This document shows positions 1-5,700 of a DNA stretch of 7,047 nt, one piece after another. Every line of letters starts with the position of its first letter. The stretch's first letter is position 1. The position numbers were made by a program, and so were the translations under genes. The stretch spans positions 1 to 7,047 of the forward strand of contig PMIW01000005.1 in NCBI GenBank assembly GCA_003158365.1, given 5' to 3'. Under the pieces are notes generated by a model, which made no database searches, was not told where the DNA came from, and saw only the letters and a program-made list of their open reading frames with translations. Source of the stretch: Ignavibacteriota bacterium (GTDB taxonomy: Bacteria > Bacteroidota > Ignavibacteria > Tepidaquicellales > Tepidaquicellaceae).

Positions 1-1446
1 TTTAGTAACCGGATTAAACGGATTAGGATAATTTTGGGATAAATTATATTTTCCGGGCAGTGAAACTTCAATTGTCGAGCTTAATGTGAAATATTCATAA
101 TTTCCATTATAATCAATCTGTTTTAATCTGTAGCTGTATTTTCCGCTTCCTAATTTATTATCTGAGAAATTATAACTGCTTATTCCGTTTGTATTACCAT
201 TGCCTTTTATAAATCCAATTTTTGACCAATTTTCTGTGTTTCCGCTGACTAAGGTTCTTTCTATGTCAAATCCGTAGTTATTTTCTTCATAGGATGTAGC
301 CCAGTTTAAATTTACATTTCTTCCCTGGGAATTTGAAGTAAACGACTCAAGCTTTACAGGCATTGGTGACTCATTTATTTTTGAAATTGCACCATTATTT
401 GCATCAGAAACTACATTTGCATTTGGACCAGCAAGTACCAAATCCATATGCCAGGAATGTGTTGCGGTTGCCGGGAAAGTATATGTATCCCAGTTTGCAC
501 CGTTATCTACACTTTTGAAACTCTGAGTAGTTGCATCGTTTGATACAATTATATATACGGTATTGGTTCCCGGTACCCATTTTACATTACAGTAACCTGT
601 AATTGTGCATGGAATTGTTTGTGAAAACCAGTTCATTCCGCCATCTGTAGTTCTAGCGACTGTGGTTGATGTGCCGTCTGTTGCAGCAATTCCGTTAAGT
701 TTATTTGAATTAAATGAAATACCTGAGACAAAGCCGGAACTTCCGCCGCCACCAACTAATGTCTTTAAATTCCAGGTAGTTCCACCATCTGCTGTGAAGT
801 ATATTCTATAAGGAGCTGAATTTAAGCCAAATCCATAAAAATTCGCGTCGATAACAAAGACCGAATTTTGAGCTGAAGCTGTTCCTGTTAATGGAGGATT
901 TGTAACTGTCCATGTATTTCCACCATCCCAGGTTTTTGCCAGATAATAAACACCACCAGGAATCGGAGGGTCACTCTGAGCTATACCAAATAGCGGATTG
1001 GATCTTGAAAAAACTATACCGTTAAAGAATGCTCCGGTACCTCCGGTTGTTAAAACCGTATTCCAGCTTGTGCCACCATTTGTCGTCTTATAAACGCGTG
1101 CATTTCCGCCTGCACCGCCTGCAACACCGCCATCTCCCACAAATATCGTATTTGCATCTTTAGCCCAGACGCAGTATACTTCCAATAAAATCCCTGTTGT
1201 GGATATTGCAGTAAAATTCACTCCGCCATTTGTTGTTCTATATATATATGGAGTCCCGCTTGCGCCACCTGCAACTACATATGTATTTGCATCAACGACC
1301 GAAACACTTGGATAAGTACCTAAATTTGCAAGTGTATTTATCTGAGCCCATTGTGAATTTGCAGACTCATAAGGAAACAGCATCGAAATCATTAAAATGA
1401 CTGCTGCTGTAAATATACTTATGCTTTTTGTTTTTGTTGTTTTCAT
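1..1446 (-). CDS. Secreted six-Asp-box beta-propeller protein with T9SS sorting domain (C-terminus cut by window edge)
   Basis: A 482-codon open frame read on the minus strand, with no stop before the window edge. Start: ATG at 1446-1444; an in-frame TAA at 1470-1468 with no other ATG between makes this the earliest possible start. Residues 1-32 form a signal peptide (lysines at 2, 5 and 7, hydrophobic stretch about 9-24, cleavage likely near NSQ at 30-32). Six Asp-box/BNR motifs follow at about 46-51-residue spacing: YRTTNGG (69-75), YKTTNGGTSW (119-128), KTWDGGNTW (171-179), FTADGGTTW (217-225), RTTDGGMNW (265-273) and KSVDNGANW (311-319). This is the pattern of a sialidase/Ycf48-like beta-propeller. 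No sialidase catalytic set is evident, so a binding or structural role is more likely than hydrolysis (inference). Residues about 362-462 form a fibronectin-like domain (PVKLESFTSN, LNWATSYEENNYGFDIER) typical of proteins in this group. From about 465 the type A T9SS sorting domain starts (QNYPNPFNPVTK at 471-482). About 70 residues are probably missing. Likely exported by Sec and T9SS to the cell surface or medium. Confidence 0.88.
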   Translation of the reverse strand, partial: MKTTKTKSISIFTAAVILMISMLFPYESANSQWAQINTLANLGTYPSVSVVDANTYVVAGGASGTPYIYRTTNGGVNFTAISTTGILLEVYCVWAKDANTIFVGDGGVAGGAGGNARVYKTTNGGTSWNTVLTTGGTGAFFNGIVFSRSNPLFGIAQSDPPIPGGVYYLAKTWDGGNTWTVTNPPLTGTASAQNSVFVIDANFYGFGLNSAPYRIYFTADGGTTWNLKTLVGGGGSSGFVSGISFNSNKLNGIAATDGTSTTVARTTDGGMNWFSQTIPCTITGYCNVKWVPGTNTVYIIVSNDATTQSFKSVDNGANWDTYTFPATATHSWHMDLVLAGPNANVVSDANNGAISKINESPMPVKLESFTSNSQGRNVNLNWATSYEENNYGFDIERTLVSGNTENWSKIGFIKGNGNTNGISSYNFSDNKLGSGKYSYRLKQIDYNGNYEYFTLSSTIEVSLPGKYNLSQNYPNPFNPVTK

Positions 1447-1453
1447 TTTTTTG

Positions 1454-1459
1454 TCCCTT
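1454..1459 (-). promoter_or_regulatory. Possible ribosome binding site of the beta-propeller gene
   Basis: Read on the minus strand, AAGGGA lies seven bases before the ATG at 1446. It is a partial match to the anti-Shine-Dalgarno complement at workable spacing. The other three genes here have only A/T-rich leaders, so this is the only Shine-Dalgarno-like start in the window. It may be coincidental, since Bacteroidota often initiate without one. Confidence 0.35.
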
Positions 1460-1472
1460 AAATATTGTTATT

Positions 1473-1478
1473 ATTATA
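1473..1478 (-). promoter_or_regulatory. Possible -10 element for the beta-propeller gene
   Basis: TATAAT reads on the minus strand 26 bases upstream of the start codon. No good -35 hexamer is seen at 16-18 bases: only TTTTTG sits at the right distance. The surrounding DNA is nearly all A/T, so a chance match is easy. No Bacteroidota-type TAnnTTTG box was found nearby. Confidence 0.2.
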
Positions 1479-1531
1479 ATAGCAAATTTGGTGCCAAAAA
1501 TATCTAAAGAGTGTTATATTAAGAGATTTGC

Positions 1532-1566
1532 TTTTAATATATTGTTAATTCAGTAATATATTAAAA
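1532..1566. repeat. Perfect 12-bp inverted repeat with 11-base centre
   Basis: TTTTAATATATT at 1532-1543 is the exact reverse complement of AATATATTAAAA at 1555-1566, separated by 11 bases (1544-1554). Arm centres are 23 bases apart, about two helical turns, which would suit a dimeric regulator. Being purely A/T it would form only a weak hairpin, and a chance origin in such AT-rich DNA cannot be excluded. It sits between two divergent genes, with no gene end nearby, so a terminator role is unlikely. Confidence 0.45.
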
Positions 1567-1567
1567 A

Positions 1568-1595
1568 TTGATATTATATTTTGATTTTGTATAAT
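1568..1595 (+). promoter_or_regulatory. Sigma70-like promoter candidate, TTGATA-16-TATAAT
   Basis: TTGATA at 1568-1573 and TATAAT at 1590-1595 are separated by 16 bases and face the small membrane-protein gene at 1914. This would imply a leader of roughly 310 bases. It begins one base after the inverted repeat at 1532-1566, a position where a bound regulator could affect it. Bacteroidota primary sigma factors usually prefer TAnnTTTG, and the DNA is highly A/T, so support is weak. Confidence 0.25.
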
Positions 1596-1913
1596 AAATT
1601 TTCTTATATAGTATACACTTAATTAAAAGTAATTTACAATTATTAGTAGTACATAAACTATAATATTATTATAATATATTGTTTATACTGTTATTAAAAC
1701 AGATATTCACCAAAAAGATACTTTATTTTCAATAATTTTAGCTCTATTTCATCTAATTCATTACAAATCCAAATTAATCAATTAAAGCCATACTATGTTT
1801 TTAATTCACAATAAAAATATAACTTTATAATTAGAATTAGTTTTATTATAATATATTACCTGTTAAACTATTCGAGCTTTACAATTATTTTTTTCAATTT
1901 AAATTAAAAAAAT

Positions 1914-2321
1914 ATGAAGCTTGTATTATCAACAATTTTTTCGACACTCACATTATTTATATTTGCATTCCTGTTTTACTGGGTTGTATTTTCTGCGGGG
2001 TTTATGGGCAGTTATTTGCACATAATGAGAACACCGGAAGGTCAGATAATGTGGGCAAATATTGTCGGATTTCTAATCCAGGGTTTTTTACTCAGTGTTG
2101 TTTACAAATATTATTACAAAGGTGAATCTTCATTAAAAGAAGGATTAATTTTCGGTTTATTAATCGGATTATTGACTTCAATTCCTTTTTTGTTTTTCAT
2201 GTGGGCTAATTATACTTTGCACTGGAAAACTGTCCTGGCTGAAGGAGCAGGAATGGGATTCAGACTATTAGTTGCAGGCATAGTTATAGGCCTCACGTTT
2301 GGGAAAAGACATAAAAATTAG
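1914..2321 (+). CDS. Small four-helix integral membrane protein of unknown function
   Basis: A 135-residue protein. An in-frame TAA at 1905-1907 with no intervening ATG fixes 1914 as the earliest start; the leader is A-rich without a Shine-Dalgarno. Four hydrophobic segments are visible: about 6-30 (the first helix, with no signal-peptidase-like site seen), 47-67, 74-100 and 110-130. Loops are short: one containing HIMRTPEGQ (36-44), one containing KYYYKGESSLKEG (65-77) and one around LHWKTVLAEG (102-111). The tail KRHKN is basic, and an even number of helices would put both ends in the cytoplasm (positive-inside rule, inference). Glycines recur in helices 3 and 4 (GLLIGLL, AGIVIGLTFG), which suggests tight helix packing. 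No catalytic or metal-binding motif and no lipobox is seen, and I do not recognise the family. It lies 113 bases upstream of the protease gene in the same direction, so co-transcription is possible but not shown. Codon use and hydrophobic pattern support a real gene. Confidence 0.8.
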   Translation: MKLVLSTIFSTLTLFIFAFLFYWVVFSAGFMGSYLHIMRTPEGQIMWANIVGFLIQGFLLSVVYKYYYKGESSLKEGLIFGLLIGLLTSIPFLFFMWANYTLHWKTVLAEGAGMGFRLLVAGIVIGLTFGKRHKN

Positions 2322-2362
2322 AATTCCAAATACACAGTATTAAATTACAATTTAGCCGAAAT

Positions 2363-2396
2363 AATTTTTATTAACTCATTTTTATTTATAAAAATT
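2363..2396. repeat. A/T-only 9-bp inverted repeat between membrane-protein and protease genes
   Basis: AATTTTTAT (2363-2371) and ATAAAAATT (2388-2396) are perfect reverse complements around a 16-base centre in the 113-bp gap. The hairpin would be weak and lacks a GC-rich stem and a proper U tract, so it is a poor terminator. It could equally be a regulatory site for the protease gene that starts 38 bases later, or chance. Confidence 0.25.
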
Positions 2397-2434
2397 GTAG
2401 CTATTTTCTATTATCAAATTTAAATTATTTATTT

Positions 2435-5371
2435 ATGAGATTTTCTAAAAGTTATTTTTTCATTTCAGGTATTCTTTTATTATTTGCTAATTTATTAAAT
2501 GCACAAATTAGCGTTGAAGGAAAACCTTTAAGCAATTCAGTAATACTCAAAAGTACAGTACAAACAATTGAAATGTCTTCCTTTGATTTACAGAAACTTC
2601 AAAATGAAGACGCAATCGAATCCCAGGCAAAGGATATTCCACCGAGATTTGGAAATCCTTTTCACGTAAATTTTGGATACACAAATTCAGGGACAAAAGA
2701 AGTATTATCAGATGGTTCTAAAATCTGGAGGTTAAAAATTAAATCTTCCGGAGCAAATTCAATTAATCTTATCTTTGATAAATTTAATATGCCTGCCGGC
2801 TCTTCATTATTTATATACAATGAGAGTAAAAAGCAGATTACCGGGGCATTTACTGAGCAGAATAATTCATTCAATGGAAAATTTTCGACAACACCTGTGG
2901 GGGGTGATGTTATTACATTAGAATACAATGCTCCTTCATATGTTACTGAGGAGCCTCTTATAAATATTTCTGTTGTGGTTCATGCATATAAAAATGTGTT
3001 TCATCTTGCTGAAAAACTTACAGACGATTATGGCGGTTCGGGTTCATGTAACAGAAACATAATATGCCCAGAAGGTGATCCTTACAGAAACCAGATTAGA
3101 GGAGCAATTCTGCTTCTTCTTTCAGATAATACTAGAATTTGCTCAGGCTCAATGATTAATAACACACGAAACGACGGCACGCCATATATGCTTACTGCAA
3201 ATCATTGCTGGGATTCTTCTTCAGATACATGGATTGTAATGTTCAATTACCAATCAGCACTTTGTCCGAATCTATCCGGTGATGGACCGACAAACATGAC
3301 CATTTCCGGTACTACTTTAATGGCAAAAAATGCATATTCGGATTTTTGTCTTGTAAAATTAAGCAGTAAACCACCAGTATCTTATAACACATATTATAAC
3401 GGCTGGAATCATTCAAACGTACCAGCGACCAGCGGATTTTGTATTCACCATCCGGATTGTGATGTAAAGAAAATATCTTTTTCAACTACACCTTATACTC
3501 CGACATCATATAATAATCCTGCAGTTCCGGGAGACAGCACTCACTGGCATGTGTTATGGGCTTCCATTCCAAGCACAGGACTAACTCCTATCACTGAACC
3601 GGGTTCATCAGGTTCGCCGCTATTCGACCAGAATAAACGAATTGTCGGTCAACTGCACGGAGGACCATCATCCTGCACAGCATCTGATAAGTCAGATTAC
3701 TATGGAAAATTTTCCAGCTCATGGAATTATGGAACTACACCTGCAACAAGATTAAGAGACTGGTTAGATTCTGTAAATACAGGTGTAATGTTTCTTGAAG
3801 GGTATGACCCGAATGCAGGTCCATTAAATACATTTAATTTACAAACACCCGCAGCAGGTACTGTAATTACTTCAATTGCAGGTTCAACGACAACTGTAAC
3901 TTTTAACTGGGATACTTCTACTGCAGCAGCAACTTATAAATGGATTTTCGGTTCATCATTGCCAACCAGGCAATTAACAATTCCTATTAACATCAGACCA
4001 TTAACAATGACACTTGGCCAGCTCGATAACTATCTATCGGGAATCGGATTAGCACAGGGTGACTCTGTAAGCGGTAGCTGGGATGTCTGGGCATTCAGAA
4101 ACAATGCTCCGAATAACGATTCACTAAAGGCAGTTAATGGTCCAAGGACAGTAAAATTCAAACGTTACAAACCTGCTTTAACAGCATTCAATTTGATATC
4201 CCCTGTTACAGGTTCGAGATTTGAAACCCAACCCGGTGGAGTAAACACGTTTGTAGCTAACTGGACTAAATCCGCATCAGGAACCACATATAAAGTATTT
4301 TATGCAACACCTAATTTCTCAAACAGTTCATACATTAAATTAAGATTACCTTCGGATAATACAGGATTTGATTCTACTTATACAAATACATCAGGCGGTC
4401 TTGATGCAATCCTTGCAAGTATGGGATTATTATCAGGTGATTCGACTGTCGGCCAGTGGAGAGTTTACGCCTTCAGCGGAACTGATTCCATTGCCTCTTC
4501 GCAAACAAATAATATTACATTCAAACGTTTACCAATAGGTACCATAACAATTGGTACGGGAACAACATCAGTGCAATATCCTTATTATACATACTGGCAT
4601 GATGCAAGAACACAAATGATTTACACAAAATCAGAAATAATCGCAGCAGGTGGGTATGGAAATTTAATAACAGGAATGGCACTAAATGTAATATCAGTCG
4701 GAAGTCCTGTTATGTCCAGTTTCAGAGTAAGGATGAAAAACACTACGGACAGTACATTATCCGCTTTCGATAATACAACCACCGGATGGGTTACATGCTA
4801 TACAAATTCCGCATATACACCGGCAGGAACCGGCTGGCAGGGATATGTATTCAACACACCTTTCCCGTACAGCATTAGCTACAACTTATTGGTTGAAGTT
4901 TGTTTTGATAATTCAAGTTATTCTGTAAGTTCACCTGTAAATTCATCCGCGACTAACAATCAGAAAACATTCTGCATGTATCAGGATAACGGTGCTGGTT
5001 GTTCATCACCTACTTTATCCAATACAGTTACAAGTCCTACAAGACCTAACATTCAGTTAACGATGAATCTTGCAATGAGTACAGGAAATAATACAATCGG
5101 TACTCCGAAAGAATTTGCATTATACCAGAATTATCCGAACCCATTCAATCCTGTTACAAAAATCAGATATGAACTACCGATATCAGGTTTTGCAACTCTT
5201 AAAGTATATGATATGCTCGGAAAAGAAGTTGCTACAATAGTTAATGAAGATAAAAAAGCAGGAAGATATATTGTTGATTTTGACGGAACAAATTTAGCAA
5301 GCGGAGTTTATTTCTTCAAATTCCAGGTTGCCAGTTTCGTTCAGACAAGAAAAATGATTCTACTTAAGTAA
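2435..5371 (+). CDS. Secreted lysyl-endopeptidase-like serine protease with SusE-like modules and T9SS sorting domain
   Basis: A 978-residue protein expected to cleave proteins outside the cell, probably after lysine. Residues 1-24 are a signal peptide (cleavage near LLNAQ). Residues about 70-185 match the propeptide of lysyl endopeptidases (WRLKIKSSGA, FNMPAGSSLFIYN, FNGKFSTTPVGGD, LEYNAP). Residues about 200-457 are the trypsin-fold protease. His257 (TANHC), Asp303 (SDFCLVKL) and Ser392 (PGSSGSPLF) form the triad. Six cysteines (205, 211, 236, 258, 277, 414) match those that form three disulfides in Achromobacter protease I. Asp421 and His408 align with that enzyme's Asp225, which binds the substrate lysine, and His210. 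Its Trp169 seems to be replaced (Pro362 by ungapped count). Residues 464-577 and 582-698 are tandem SusE-like modules. Residues 700-880 form a beta-rich domain (WHDARTQMIYT) that I cannot name. Residues 893-978 are a complete type A T9SS domain (QNYPNPFNPVTK, KVYDMLGKEV, LASGVYFFKF, KMILLK). No Shine-Dalgarno is seen. A terminator follows directly. Alignment positions are from memory of the Achromobacter enzyme. Confidence 0.93.
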   Translation: MRFSKSYFFISGILLLFANLLNAQISVEGKPLSNSVILKSTVQTIEMSSFDLQKLQNEDAIESQAKDIPPRFGNPFHVNFGYTNSGTKEVLSDGSKIWRLKIKSSGANSINLIFDKFNMPAGSSLFIYNESKKQITGAFTEQNNSFNGKFSTTPVGGDVITLEYNAPSYVTEEPLINISVVVHAYKNVFHLAEKLTDDYGGSGSCNRNIICPEGDPYRNQIRGAILLLLSDNTRICSGSMINNTRNDGTPYMLTANHCWDSSSDTWIVMFNYQSALCPNLSGDGPTNMTISGTTLMAKNAYSDFCLVKLSSKPPVSYNTYYNGWNHSNVPATSGFCIHHPDCDVKKISFSTTPYTPTSYNNPAVPGDSTHWHVLWASIPSTGLTPITEPGSSGSPLFDQNKRIVGQLHGGPSSCTASDKSDYYGKFSSSWNYGTTPATRLRDWLDSVNTGVMFLEGYDPNAGPLNTFNLQTPAAGTVITSIAGSTTTVTFNWDTSTAAATYKWIFGSSLPTRQLTIPINIRPLTMTLGQLDNYLSGIGLAQGDSVSGSWDVWAFRNNAPNNDSLKAVNGPRTVKFKRYKPALTAFNLISPVTGSRFETQPGGVNTFVANWTKSASGTTYKVFYATPNFSNSSYIKLRLPSDNTGFDSTYTNTSGGLDAILASMGLLSGDSTVGQWRVYAFSGTDSIASSQTNNITFKRLPIGTITIGTGTTSVQYPYYTYWHDARTQMIYTKSEIIAAGGYGNLITGMALNVISVGSPVMSSFRVRMKNTTDSTLSAFDNTTTGWVTCYTNSAYTPAGTGWQGYVFNTPFPYSISYNLLVEVCFDNSSYSVSSPVNSSATNNQKTFCMYQDNGAGCSSPTLSNTVTSPTRPNIQLTMNLAMSTGNNTIGTPKEFALYQNYPNPFNPVTKIRYELPISGFATLKVYDMLGKEVATIVNEDKKAGRYIVDFDGTNLASGVYFFKFQVASFVQTRKMILLK
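3824..4528 (+). repeat. Two tandem SusE-like modules inside the protease gene
   Basis: Residues 464-577 and 582-698 of the protease share one plan: TFNLQTPAAG versus AFNLISPVTG at the start, TYKWIFG versus TYKVFYA in the first third, LDNYLSGIGLAQGDSVSGSW versus LDAILASMGLLSGDSTVGQW in the middle, then VWAF versus VYAF, and VKFKR versus ITFKR at the end. The pattern resembles the N-terminal immunoglobulin-like module of SusE/SusF outer-membrane glycan-binding lipoproteins (family recognition from memory). The copies are clearly diverged at DNA level, so the duplication is old. A glycan- or surface-binding role is inference; they may only be spacers between protease and sorting domain. Confidence 0.65.
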
Positions 5372-5388
5372 AATCACAATATTTATAT

Positions 5389-5425
5389 AAAACTCGTTCC
5401 GAAAAATCGGAGCGAGTTTTTTTTT
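5389..5425 (+). terminator. Rho-independent terminator of the protease gene
   Basis: Arms 5389-5401 and 5408-5420 form a 13-bp stem (core ACTCGTTCCG with CGGAGCGAGT, one T-G wobble) around the six-base loop AAAAAT. A run of nine T starts inside the 3' arm and ends at 5425. It lies 17 bases after the stop codon. This is a textbook intrinsic terminator, ending the protease transcript and separating it from the PAS gene. Confidence 0.92.
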
Positions 5426-5700
5426 GCCAAAAATATGATTTCCTGATTAATAATGCAATTTTCCAGGTTTTATAATAATTTGCTTTTAAATTATAAAATA
5501 AGTAGTTTATTAAGTATAAAGCTTATGGAAAGATTCAAAAATAATTTTCAGAAGGATAATTCCATCTAGACTAATGTTTTATTATCTTGTTTTTATAGGC
5601 ATTTATATTACCATTTTTTTATTATTCTATTCATTCTGTAATTTTTATTTGAAAAGACTTATGCCAAATAAGTTACATTTTAACTGAAAATTTTTAAGTT
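5426..5700. other. Intergenic region between terminator and PAS gene, no gene seen
   Basis: About 275 bases of AT-rich DNA. The only ATG-led frames noticed on the plus strand are of 14 codons (5525-5569) and 8 codons (5661-5687), with no sign of selection. The promoter of the PAS gene should be here, but no convincing hexamer pair or TAnnTTTG box was found. No structured RNA was recognised. Confidence 0.6.

Larger units (their letters stand above)
1447..1913. other. Very AT-rich divergent intergenic region, 467 bp, no gene seen
   Basis: This spacer separates the divergent start codons of the beta-propeller gene (minus) and the small membrane-protein gene (plus), so promoters for both should lie in it. 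Base composition is extreme: positions 1621-1680 contain only 6 G/C in 60. It holds a perfect inverted repeat at 1532-1566, a sigma70-like hexamer pair at 1568-1595, and a 15-base A/T-only direct repeat at 1666-1680 and 1843-1857. The direct repeat could be low-complexity coincidence. Stop codons are dense in all frames and no coding stretch, tRNA or recognisable structured RNA was seen. Confidence 0.7.

Noticed and set aside
605..811. Plus-strand 68-residue open frame
   Set aside because: It lies opposite the beta-propeller gene, whose Asp-box repeats are clear in the other strand. Its proline-rich translation is the usual antisense shadow.
1492..1537. Two 12-base words (TGCCAAAAATAT and ATTTGCTTTTAA) that recur in the same order at 5425-5436 and about 5478-5489
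   Set aside because: The spacing differs (34 versus 53 bases). A few exact 12-base matches are expected by chance in an AT-rich window of this size.
1666..1857. 15-base direct repeat TTATTATAATATATT at 1666-1680 and 1843-1857
   Set aside because: It is made only of A and T in very low-complexity DNA. It has no terminal inverted repeats or target-site pattern, so it is not treated as a mobile-element trace.
2322..2434. Terminator for the small membrane-protein gene
   Set aside because: The only inverted repeat (2363-2396) is A/T-only with a 16-base centre and no U tract after a stable stem. Read-through into the protease gene is as likely.
2662..2928. Minus-strand 88-residue open frame
   Set aside because: It is antisense to the propeptide region of the protease gene, which is well supported by family motifs.
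5525..5569. 14-codon frame MERFKNNFQKDNSI
   Set aside because: Too short, with no ribosome binding site, no conserved context and no relation to neighbouring genes.
5661..5687. 8-codon frame just before the PAS gene, a possible leader peptide
   Set aside because: No run of regulatory codons and no hairpin or ribosome binding site supports attenuation.
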